Source: JACKAF01 sp041391485
GTDB taxonomy: Bacteria; Bdellovibrionota; FAC87; UBA2466; JACKAF01
DNA length: 64,000 nt
Direction of reading: 5' to 3'
NCBI GenBank assembly: GCA_041391485.1
Contig: JAWKNY010000010.1
Location: forward strand, 1 to 64,000
Shown here one piece after another: positions 45,437 to 53,031 of this stretch. The notes beneath the pieces were generated by a model that saw only the letters and a list, made by a program, of their open reading frames with translations, ran no database searches and was not told the DNA's origin. Numbering within the stretch: the first letter of the stretch is position 1; the number at the start of each line of letters is the position of its first letter. Both the position numbers and the translations under genes were made by a program.

Positions 45437-45553
45437 GAAAACTCCCATCTCAAACGAGCCTTTACTGAAGACTTGCAAACAGGGAGCCAAACTCAACGTG
45501 CAGAAAATGGATTGGAAGACAGAGGGTAAACGTCTAATGGGATGACGACGGAA

Positions 45554-45940
45554 CTACTTCTTGGTGGCTTCGACGTAACGCAGCCGAACTTCAGTAAGCA
45601 AGCTGCCTAGCAAGTCGGCTTCTTCCTTGCTCAGATTTCCCCGGGTTTTTTCCATCAGCATTGCAAGGATATCTATGTTTTGCTTCGCGAGATTAACGTC
45701 TTTGTGAGTTTTCTTGGTGATAGGATCCGGAGAAAGACCCAAGTTGATCAACGCACCGGTCGCCAGAGAAAAAACAAAGGTAGAAAAATCCACTTCTCCT
45801 GGGTAGCCAGATGCCGATTCAGATTTTTCAGAGTCCTTCATGACAAAACCCTCGCCTTCAGACGCTTGCGAATCCGCTTTGGCATCCTTCGACGAAAACC
45901 GTCTATCGACAACCTTGAACTCTTCGTCCTTGGAATCCAT
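45554..45940 (-). CDS. DUF1844 protein
   Basis: The 128-residue product has an acidic N-terminus and the DUF1844 core: VDFSTFVFSLATGALINLGL, then KKTHKDVNLAKQNIDILAMLMEKTRGNLS and LLGSLLTEVRLRYVEA. The family is common in Deltaproteobacteria and of unknown function. The ATG overlaps the upstream TGA by one base, so it is coupled to the 45940 gene. Confidence 0.85.
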   Translation of the reverse strand: MDSKDEEFKVVDRRFSSKDAKADSQASEGEGFVMKDSEKSESASGYPGEVDFSTFVFSLATGALINLGLSPDPITKKTHKDVNLAKQNIDILAMLMEKTRGNLSKEEADLLGSLLTEVRLRYVEATKK

Positions 45941-46623
45941 CAGACTTTCCCTTCCGCCACATCCGCCTTATCGGCCGGGGCCGGTGCGGGCTTGGCGACT
46001 TCTTTCTTAGGTTCTGCCGGCTTTTTGGAGGCGGCCTTCGCCTTTGCCTGCGCAATCAAATTCTTGAGTTTGTCTTTTCGGACGACAAGTTCGGCGTAGT
46101 CGAGCGAACTCACTGAAGGCGCATCCTGCTCAGCGGGTGCCAACTTATTGAGGCCGGATGTCTTGCTGGGTTTCCCAGCCAAAAGTTTTCTGAACGCCCC
46201 AATGTAAAGCGTTTTGTGCAAACACAACTCGTCCGTCGTGCGCAGGCTTACGGTGATAAGCGCCTCACGCGATCGAATCGAGCTATCCGAAAGCATCTCC
46301 TGCAATTCCTCCGGAAGAATGACAGGCTGCCAAAACGGGCCTTTTGCCGGAGGATCCATCGTCACGGTGAATCGGAGCTCTTTGTTAACCGCATTGGGAG
46401 CGAGGACATTAAAGGTCATTCGGTAGGCCTCGATTGCGTAAACCGCAGGGTCCCAGTTGAACCAGTAGGCAAACTGCCCTTTGTCCCCGGTAGGCGAGAT
46501 ACCAAATTTGGGTCTGGCTGCCTGGGCGCGTAAGCTTAAGATCCCCAAAACCAGCGCATAAAAGCCGAAAAGCACCGAAGCGGTGCCGACTACCGCCCCA
46601 AAGAAGGTCAACAACACTGACAT
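45940..46623 (-). CDS. Membrane-anchored protein with Ala/Lys-rich tail, unrecognised
   Basis: The 227-residue product has one N-terminal membrane segment (VVGTASVLFGFYALVLGIL), a middle beta-rich domain (FAYWFNWDPAVYAIEAYRMTFNVLAPN, LRFTVTMDPP) and a low-complexity Ala/Lys/Pro C-terminus (KAKAASKKPAEPKK). It is translationally coupled to the DUF1844 gene. No family is recognised; the pairing suggests the two act together at the inner membrane. Confidence 0.6.
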   Translation of the reverse strand: MSVLLTFFGAVVGTASVLFGFYALVLGILSLRAQAARPKFGISPTGDKGQFAYWFNWDPAVYAIEAYRMTFNVLAPNAVNKELRFTVTMDPPAKGPFWQPVILPEELQEMLSDSSIRSREALITVSLRTTDELCLHKTLYIGAFRKLLAGKPSKTSGLNKLAPAEQDAPSVSSLDYAELVVRKDKLKNLIAQAKAKAASKKPAEPKKEVAKPAPAPADKADVAEGKV

Positions 46624-46746
46624 CGTCTAAGTCTCCACGCCTAAATCAAAATGGGCTTCTTTTTACCATATTCCCATCACACCGCAAATTTCCTTTCGGC
46701 ATGTCAAAGCTTTACCCTGGCGCGCCATGAAAGGCCCCGGGGGCTA

Positions 46747-46755
46747 TGCTAGTCT
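46747..46755 (+). promoter_or_regulatory. Extended -10 directly before 46762 gene
   Basis: TGCTAGTCT (TGn plus TAGTCT) ends 6 nt before the ATG at 46762. The predicted transcription start falls on or next to the start codon, and no ribosome site is present, so the mRNA may be leaderless. Confidence 0.35.
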
Positions 46756-46761
46756 ATTTTC

Positions 46762-47427
46762 ATGAACAAATGGAAAGCTCTTCTGGGCATCTGGGGCGCC
46801 TTTTTTTCCATCCAATCACAGGGTTTCACCACTGAAACTACGGCCATGATGGAATCGCCCCTCAACTTCGGGCTCGATATTCAGTACTCGGCCATTAATT
46901 ATAGGAATTACACCTTTACGGATACCGATACCAATTCTCAGGTGGGGCACGCTGTCCACGTGGCCTTCGAGTGGCTCCCGATCAAAAGTGTGGGCAAGCT
47001 TGGGATTGGCCTGGCCAGCGCTGGGGTATTCGGACTCAGCAACGTAGAGCTGAGCGGGAATCGCTACGCCTCCTTAAATGTCTTGCCGCTGGAAGCTTTT
47101 TTGAGCTACCGGGCGGAATACGTGCACCAGCAGGTCCTCGTCCCCTACGTGAAGGCAGGGGCTAGCGTGCTGTGGGTACGGCAAACATCCGAAACCGGGG
47201 CCGGCGTGCCGGGAACTCGCACTTATTATGGAAGAGATCTTTCGCTGGGCCTGGAGATTTGTCTCAGCCGAATCGATCCAGAAGCCAGTCGAAAGCTGGA
47301 TCGAAGTGTGGGTATCAACTCGACCTACCTCGTACTTGAGTACACGCAGAGCCGATCCATCAGCCCCGCCGGCTCTCCCGATCTTTCACACGAGGCCTAT
47401 CGGGCAGGGCTGCGTTTCGAATTGTAG
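46762..47427 (+). CDS. Predicted outer-membrane beta-barrel protein
   Basis: The 221-residue product has a signal peptide (ALLGIWGAFFSIQSQG) and alternating amphipathic strands (PLNFGLDIQYSAINYRNY, AVHVAFEWLPIK, LPLEAFLSYRAEYV, TYLVLEYTQSRS) ending in RAGLRFEL. This is the pattern of a small outer-membrane barrel with eight or so strands. No family is recognised. It lies alone, upstream of tRNA-Ser. Confidence 0.65.
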   Translation: MNKWKALLGIWGAFFSIQSQGFTTETTAMMESPLNFGLDIQYSAINYRNYTFTDTDTNSQVGHAVHVAFEWLPIKSVGKLGIGLASAGVFGLSNVELSGNRYASLNVLPLEAFLSYRAEYVHQQVLVPYVKAGASVLWVRQTSETGAGVPGTRTYYGRDLSLGLEICLSRIDPEASRKLDRSVGINSTYLVLEYTQSRSISPAGSPDLSHEAYRAGLRFEL

Positions 47428-47462
47428 TTTGGGGCGTCAGGAGTTATTTTTAGGACCTTTTT

Positions 47463-47549
47463 GGAGAGGTGGCTGAGTGGTTGAAAGCGGCGGTCTTGAA
47501 AACCGTTGTCCCCGCAAGGGGACCGGGGGTTCGAATCCCTCCCTCTCCG
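47463..47549 (+). tRNA. tRNA-Ser(TGA)
   Basis: The cloverleaf is complete: acceptor GGAGAGG/CCTCTCC, D arm with GGCTGAGTGGTTGAAAG, anticodon stem CGGT-CTTGAAA-ACCG with anticodon TGA (codon UCA), a long variable arm TGTCCCCGCAAGGGGAC typical of class II tRNA-Ser, and T arm GGTTCGAATCC. The discriminator base is G. The CCA is not encoded (CGG follows). Confidence 0.97.
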
Positions 47550-47590
47550 GTGTTTTATTTTAATCGAATCCCTTCCGCATCTGAGGTCAC

Positions 47591-48313
47591 TTGCATTCCA
47601 TCACCTGGCACATTCAAGTTTATCAAGACCAACACTATCTGCCGGTGTGTCTGGGCGCCCTACGCCAGAGTTACCCCGATTCACGGGTTTTTCTGATTTC
47701 AGACGGGGATCCGAATCCTCAATTTGCGCAGATAGCGAAAAGCTTCGGCGGCGAGTGCTACTACGGGGAGAGACTCATTGGTGCAGAAAAAGGGGGCGAA
47801 GTCGTTCACCGCTTCCTCGATCGCTATTTGGAAAAACCCTCTGACTACTTGATTAAGATAGACGGCGACACGCTAGTAAAACGGCGATTTGTTTACCTCC
47901 CGTCTCCCAAGAACGCTCTTTTGATGGGAACTCGCCAAGTGGGGGGGGATGGACCCGACGACTTAGTTTCTGTCCAAGGGGGATGTATCATCTTTAGCCA
48001 CACGGCGGCCGCGAAGATGCACACTTCAAAACTCTTTCTCGATCCACGGTTAAAACCGCCCATCAGTGCCTGGGCGCGCCACGGGACCCATCAACAATCA
48101 CGCTTGGAGAAGGGACTGACCAGCCACGATTGGACCATTGGTTGGGTTTGTCGCGAATTGAATATCCAGATTTGGGATCATCCGGAAGTGGCTTCGTACT
48201 GGAAGGAACGGCGGGTTTTCTCTAAGCGGGAACTCCTCAAAAACCCTAGGTTTTGGGTGCGGCATTTCGTGCCCGCGATAACCCACCCGAATAAGATTCC
48301 CCCTCAAGGATAA
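47591..48313 (+). CDS. Glycosyltransferase-like protein (GT-A type)
   Basis: The gene starts at TTG just after GAGGT, 41 nt downstream of the tRNA. The 240-residue product begins with WHIQVYQDQHYLPVCLGALRQ and PDSRVFLISDGDPN, followed by DYLIKIDGDTLVKR, where D-x-D is the likely metal/nucleotide-sugar site. SVQGGCIIFSHTAAAKMH fits the acceptor loop region. This layout is that of small GT-A glycosyltransferases; donor and acceptor are unknown. Its last 68 bp overlap the convergent glycosyltransferase at 48246. Confidence 0.65.
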   Translation: MHSITWHIQVYQDQHYLPVCLGALRQSYPDSRVFLISDGDPNPQFAQIAKSFGGECYYGERLIGAEKGGEVVHRFLDRYLEKPSDYLIKIDGDTLVKRRFVYLPSPKNALLMGTRQVGGDGPDDLVSVQGGCIIFSHTAAAKMHTSKLFLDPRLKPPISAWARHGTHQQSRLEKGLTSHDWTIGWVCRELNIQIWDHPEVASYWKERRVFSKRELLKNPRFWVRHFVPAITHPNKIPPQG

Positions 48314-49096
48314 AGGCGCCGTCAACGAATCGCTCGACTTCTTGGGAGCCCAAGACGCCGCCGTTGGCCACCAGCTTGCCCGCAACGACGTTTTGGATAG
48401 AGCGCAGATGATTGGCTGCGTTCATTTCTTCCCAGCCAATTGAATGCTCCTCGCTTTTTTGAGGGCGGGGATTTGGTATCGTCCTGTTAAACTTGTTGGC
48501 GAAAGGTCCTTTCCACCGAACGGTATTCCAAATACGCAGAAAACGAGAAATCTTTGGGCCACAACCCGACATTGTATTTCAGGCCCACGCGCCGGGAGAT
48601 CGTGATCTTCATACCCATACGGCTGAAACTGTTCGTCGTATCCCCCACGCCAAGAAAGTGGGCCCGAAGCGTCGAAATTCTCCCTGTTGAGCCATCATTA
48701 TCGCCTGATCTTTGATGGTAGACGATAGGTTCGCTATGCGATCGGAAAACATTGATTACGTGGAGCCCGCCCCGTGGGCCCGTGAAATTGTCGGCATCCA
48801 GATTGGTAAGGATTTCCCCGATCCTCGAACGTGCGCCGTGTTTTGGCGAACGAGACATGGTAGGGCTCTAAGACAGGCGCGCGAAACAGTGTCAAAAAAC
48901 CGCTTTTAAGGTGATGAGAAAAGTTCTCCACCACCCACTCCACGGTGCCATCGGTGCTCCCAAAATCGACCAGCACAAAATTTACTAACCGCTGATCTCG
49001 GGCGTTAAATTTAAGGTTCTCAGGAAGCGTCTTTGACAATTGCCACAAGCGGTTCCTGGTATGAATGCAGAAAGTGAGGGTGAGGGGGACCGGCAT
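48246..49096 (-). CDS. Glycosyltransferase family 2-like, frame-broken
   Basis: Reading from the ATG at 49096, successive frames give TFCIHTRNRLWQLSKTLPE, VLVDFGSTDGTVEWVVENF (nucleotide-binding region), then GEILTNLDADNFTGPRGG with the D-x-D, then in a third frame GYDEQFQPYGYEDHDL (the galactosyltransferase C-terminal GYxxE...GWEDxD-type motif), and finally NAANHLRSIQNVVAGKLVANGG to the stop at 48246. Four or more indels lie between about 48580 and 48850. The motif order is correct for one gene of about 280 codons. A sugar-transfer role in envelope glycan synthesis is inferred. Confidence 0.7.
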
Positions 49097-49106
49097 TGGT
49101 TAGAAA

Positions 49107-49135
49107 ATTGTAGCAAAGAACCGGTTGCCGTTCAA
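49107..49135 (-). promoter_or_regulatory. Promoter of the 49096 glycosyltransferase gene
   Basis: On the minus strand TTGAAC (49135-49130), a 17-bp spacer and TACAAT (49112-49107), extended by TGC, form a good sigma-70 promoter. Transcription would start near 49100, four bases before the ATG at 49096. Confidence 0.5.
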
Positions 49136-49370
49136 TCTGGGCAGGTTTTGCGGTGTTGGCAGCGTCTAGTCCCGTCAAAGTTCTCTCTAACCATTCTCAA
49201 CTAATGAAACAGCATCCGAGTTTGGAAATTGTCCCTTTTGACACCAGTGACCGGTAAAAATCTCCGGCTTTAGCCCTTAACACCACGCCCCGTGTGCGTG
49301 GAAGCTTGGATCCCATCTTGCACTTGCAGTGATAGGACGTATTTGGGTCCTCACTTCTACGGATCGGGAC

Positions 49371-50594
49371 ATGGGACAAAGCCACGCTGCAATTAAACTA
49401 ATTCTTCTACTCATACTGGCAGTGACTTCTGTACTCCGTGCTGAAGATACGCGCATTGATCAAATCGTCACCGCCCACATGAATGTCAGTAAAATTCCAG
49501 GACTGGGTCTTGGAATCCTCTACGGAAATCAAATTGTTTACCTTAAAGGGTACGGCAAAGAACACATCGCCCTAAGACGCGACGTCGACCCCAAAGTAAC
49601 GAGATTTCGTTGGGCGTCGATTTCAAAAACCCTCACGGGAATACTCGCGGTAAAAGCACACCAGAGGGGCTATCTCGATTTGGACGCCGACATTAGGACT
49701 TACTACCCAGGTTACGTTCTACCTTCGACGTACACAGATCACGGGCACGCAGTAGAGCTCCCGTCTTCGACCCACCTGACGCTACGTCAGCTGCTTAGCC
49801 ACACCGGGGGGATGCAACATTACTCCAATGGAAAGACCTCCCCCACACCACCGTATCAACTCACTAACAACGAGCTTGCAAACACGGGAATGGAATGGGC
49901 TCTCAAGTACTGGACCAGCAACCCTCTGATCTCGTTTCCCGGCGACTCTTACCACTACTCAACACCGAGCTTTAACTTGGCTGGCGTCGTGCTTGAAAAA
50001 GCTTTGGGCGAAAACTTCGCCAATCTTACCGAACACTGGATTGCAAGCCCCTCAAAGCTCACCACCCTTCGGCCGGACACCTTGTGGAATATGGCGCCCC
50101 ATCGTGCCGAAGGCTACATCGCCGTTGGGACTAACTTCATTCTCGACGCCGACAATGACGTGTCTTGGAAACTGGCCGCGGGCGGGTTTGTTTCTACGAC
50201 GGAGGACCTAAGTCGCTACGCTTTAGCGGTGATGGGAGAGGAACTGCTCACCCCGACAGAAAAGACGGAATTGTGGACACGAACAAAGTTGAACAATGGG
50301 AACCGAATCAGTTACGGCATTGGATGGAATGTCTATACGACTGCAGACGGACACAAGAAGGCTTCTCACAGCGGCTCACAAGAGAAAGCCCGATCTCGCC
50401 TGAATTTATATCCGGAAGAGGGTCTGGGATTTGCGATTCTCACAAACGCAGGGCATGAGGTAAACCTTCCCGCATTGGCAAAGCAACTCGAGGACACCGT
50501 TCGTGAGCGCCTCGCCAACGGACAGGCCCCGATCTTAGAAGCCGCGGAGCTTACTTCTTCTCCGACTGTTCCTGTATCTCCACAGGCAGGGTAA
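49371..50594 (+). CDS. Beta-lactamase-fold serine hydrolase (class C/PBP-like)
   Basis: I prefer the ATG at 49371 because it puts the signal peptide (IKLILLLILAVTSVLRAE) at the N-terminus; the frame opens earlier at GTG 49329. The 407-residue product has the SxxK motif ASISKTLTG (Ser83, Lys86), the YxN-like site HYSTPSFNLAG (Tyr-Ser-Thr instead of Tyr-x-Asn), LRQLLSHTGGM, and HSG near the C-terminus. Members act as DD-peptidases, esterases or beta-lactamases. The periplasmic location is from the signal. The last 44 bp overlap the convergent htrA end. Confidence 0.88.
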   Translation: MGQSHAAIKLILLLILAVTSVLRAEDTRIDQIVTAHMNVSKIPGLGLGILYGNQIVYLKGYGKEHIALRRDVDPKVTRFRWASISKTLTGILAVKAHQRGYLDLDADIRTYYPGYVLPSTYTDHGHAVELPSSTHLTLRQLLSHTGGMQHYSNGKTSPTPPYQLTNNELANTGMEWALKYWTSNPLISFPGDSYHYSTPSFNLAGVVLEKALGENFANLTEHWIASPSKLTTLRPDTLWNMAPHRAEGYIAVGTNFILDADNDVSWKLAAGGFVSTTEDLSRYALAVMGEELLTPTEKTELWTRTKLNNGNRISYGIGWNVYTTADGHKKASHSGSQEKARSRLNLYPEEGLGFAILTNAGHEVNLPALAKQLEDTVRERLANGQAPILEAAELTSSPTVPVSPQAG

Positions 50595-51564
50595 CTTCTT
50601 CGCTATCACGAAAGATAACCATCTCCGCTTTGGTTTTTAGTGGTGTACTTGAAATTCTGTGGATCAGCATATTGACCGAAGTAACTTTCTTCCCCTGATA
50701 TTTGAGAACGACGTCGCCCACCTTCAATCCGGCCTTGCGCGCCGGGGTTTCACCATCCACCAAACGCGTGAGCTTCACCCCGTAATCCAAATCCATTGCG
50801 TCGAACTCTTCTTCAGTCAGCTCGCCGAAGGCGGCTCCCATATAGCCGCGCACCACTTTGCCATTTTGGATCAATTGATCCGCAACAAATTTCGCCTGTT
50901 CGCCCGGGATCACAAAGCCTAGCCTAATGTTGGAACCGGAGTTTGTGTGAATGGCGTTCACAACCCCAATGCAACGTCCGTCAGTACAACACAACAAGGG
51001 ACCACCGCTATTGCCAGGGTTGATGGCGGCGTCGGTCTGAAGGTAATTCACATATGGATTCACATCCAGATAACGTTCTTTTCCACTGATAATCCCGCGA
51101 GAAACCGTTCCGTCAAAACCAAACGGCACACCCACCGCAAAAACTTCAGTGCCAAGACGAATATCTTCAGCCGTATTCAACTCAATGACTCGAATACCTT
51201 CTACCGCCTCTGGCTTTAACTTCATCACCGCGATATCGGTACGCTTGTCTCTGAAAATTTCAGTGGTTTCTACACTACGCTTTCCTGGAAATTTAACTCG
51301 GACTTTGGTGGCGTTCCCGATCACATGGATGTTGGTGAGAACGTAGCCTCGCTTATCGATAAGTAGTGCCGAACCGATCGAACTCTTCTTGCCAGCCAGG
51401 TCGCCGTCAACGGGACTCACACGCGCGACCGATCCGATCACCTCTTCAATCACATCCGCCAACGGCTTTTTTGCCGGAGCGGGCATTTCATCCGCCTGCC
51501 CCACAGGCAGCACGAGAATCCAGGTCGCCAAGATCCAACCCATCCAACGCGTACGGAACTTCAT
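50551..51564 (-). CDS. HtrA/Deg-type periplasmic serine protease with one PDZ
   Basis: The 337-residue product has a signal peptide (ILATWILVLPVGQA), trypsin-like S1C protease domain with His80 (LTNIHVI), Asp110 (RTDIAVMK) and Ser186 (NPGNSGGPL), and one C-terminal PDZ (ETPARKAGLKVGDVVLKYQGKKV). One PDZ, as in DegS, suggests a sensor or quality-control protease; the cleavable-looking signal suggests it is soluble. CCTDGRC near residue 192 is an unusual Cys cluster next to the active-site Ser. AAGGTGAAAG precedes the ATG. Confidence 0.93.
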   Translation of the reverse strand: MKFRTRWMGWILATWILVLPVGQADEMPAPAKKPLADVIEEVIGSVARVSPVDGDLAGKKSSIGSALLIDKRGYVLTNIHVIGNATKVRVKFPGKRSVETTEIFRDKRTDIAVMKLKPEAVEGIRVIELNTAEDIRLGTEVFAVGVPFGFDGTVSRGIISGKERYLDVNPYVNYLQTDAAINPGNSGGPLLCCTDGRCIGVVNAIHTNSGSNIRLGFVIPGEQAKFVADQLIQNGKVVRGYMGAAFGELTEEEFDAMDLDYGVKLTRLVDGETPARKAGLKVGDVVLKYQGKKVTSVNMLIHRISSTPLKTKAEMVIFRDSEEVTLPVEIQEQSEKK

Positions 51565-51758
51565 CTTTCACCTTGATATGCTAGAGGATTAAAAAAGTGC
51601 CGCTAACCTAGCCCAAATCAAAAATTTGCGCAATTGAGAACCAATAAAATCATTTAATTTCAAATATTTAAGTACTTCTCGCAAGCGCGCCTTGGCTTTT
51701 TCGCCGACCGCGAATTGAAGACTGTCGCATCAAAGATGTGTTGTGTACTCTGGGCAGC

Positions 51759-52952
51759 ATGCCGTTAACCACCAAAGAGTACCGCTTCCCCTGGCAACTG
51801 CTGCCGGTCATTCTGGATGGAATCTCCATCTTGGACGTACCCAGCCTGGAAGTGAAAACGATGGAAGGGGCGACAAGCTTCATCCAGGCGTACGGCTACA
51901 ACCCCAGCGACCCAAAAGATATTGAGCTCATCTGGAAGTACGTCGAAGACGCCGTCTTGTTTATCGAGAAAACTCTTCAAGACGCCGAATACCCGAAGGT
52001 CCCCGAGCATCTGCGTACCCGTGAGGCGATGAAGGACGTACGCCGCTTGATTCTACTCGCTTCTTCCAAAGACAACCCAGACCAGCTCTGGGCGTGCGCG
52101 ATCCTCCGCGTGGCTCATGTTCTGATTCATTTGGCACATGACCCTAGACTTCGTTATTTCGCCCACGCGCAGAACCAGATTTTAGGACGGCTGGACGACC
52201 ACCTTTACGTCGACAGTTCGACTGGATCCATTTACCTGGGCAAAAAAGAGGAAGGCGGGGGAATTAAACTTCTTTTCTTCAAAAAGAAGGACCGTAAAGA
52301 TCGTGAACGCGAGATCGTGAAGATGCTTCATAAAGCCGAAAGCACGGTCGAGGTGATTTACGACAGGATCGGATTTCGTCTGGTAACCGAAACACGGTTT
52401 GATGCAATGAGAGCGGTCCGCTTGATGATTAACAAAAACATCATCAGCACGCCAAGTGTGCGCCCCTCTCGGTCGCGCAATTGGCTCATTGATGTGGAAA
52501 AACTAAAATCGGAAACTGAGCGCATCATCACCGCGATCAAAAAGGGTGCAAACAAGGAGCGCTTCGATATTTCCAAGTACATAAGGCGAATGGAACGCCG
52601 GATCTCGCTTAAACGAAAGCACGGAAGCCTCCTTAATCCCCAGACAAGCGAACACTACCGAGCCATCCAATTCACTTGCCGCGAGCTAGTTAAAATCCCC
52701 AACCCGCTTTACCAGGCCTACAGTCTGACGAAAGAGCAGCTGGAACATGTCCCAGGCGGATCTCAGATCTTCAACGAGATCTACCCGCAGCCGGTTCCGT
52801 CCCACGAGTACATCTTCTTCCCCTACGAAATCCAGATCATGGACGTCAAATCCTACGCGGACAGCATTTTCGGCAAGAGCAACCACGAAGAGTACCGGAA
52901 GAAGCAACTCGAGGTAGCCCGGAATCGTGTGTTTGGGCGGGGTAGACGTTAA
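51759..52952 (+). CDS. TIGR04552-like protein resembling RelA/SpoT nucleotidyltransferases
   Basis: I use the ATG at 51759; GTG at 51738 is an alternative, and no ribosome site is clear. The 397-residue product opens with FPWQLLPVILDGISILDVP, a pattern I associate with TIGR04552, a deltaproteobacterial conserved family. A helical region (ACAILRVAHVLIHLAHDPRL) resembles the HD-side helices. Then come STVEVIYDRIGFRLVTETRFDAMRAV (like the D-x-x-G-x-R of RelA/SpoT synthetases), SEHYRAIQFTCRELV (like YRxxH) and YEIQIMD (like ExQIRT). The key residues are partly changed, so (p)ppGpp synthesis is uncertain. A role in stress signalling is inferred only. Confidence 0.7.
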   Translation: MPLTTKEYRFPWQLLPVILDGISILDVPSLEVKTMEGATSFIQAYGYNPSDPKDIELIWKYVEDAVLFIEKTLQDAEYPKVPEHLRTREAMKDVRRLILLASSKDNPDQLWACAILRVAHVLIHLAHDPRLRYFAHAQNQILGRLDDHLYVDSSTGSIYLGKKEEGGGIKLLFFKKKDRKDREREIVKMLHKAESTVEVIYDRIGFRLVTETRFDAMRAVRLMINKNIISTPSVRPSRSRNWLIDVEKLKSETERIITAIKKGANKERFDISKYIRRMERRISLKRKHGSLLNPQTSEHYRAIQFTCRELVKIPNPLYQAYSLTKEQLEHVPGGSQIFNEIYPQPVPSHEYIFFPYEIQIMDVKSYADSIFGKSNHEEYRKKQLEVARNRVFGRGRR

Positions 52953-53013
52953 ACATATTACTCTTTAATTTCGGAAACTTAGCTACACCAACGCACAACT
53001 CCTACGAGGGGTT

Positions 53014-53022
53014 TGCTATAAT
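53014..53022 (+). promoter_or_regulatory. Perfect extended -10 directly before 53032 gene
   Basis: TGCTATAAT is a perfect TATAAT with the TGn extension. Transcription would start at about 53029, three bases before the ATG at 53032, and no ribosome site exists. This is the strongest leaderless candidate in the window. Confidence 0.65.
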
Positions 53023-53031
53023 GTAGAGACG

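Noticed and set aside
47469..47696. Open frame of 75 codons starting inside the tRNA-Ser gene
   Set aside because: It reads through the tRNA and is the usual spurious product of tRNA-Ser sequence.
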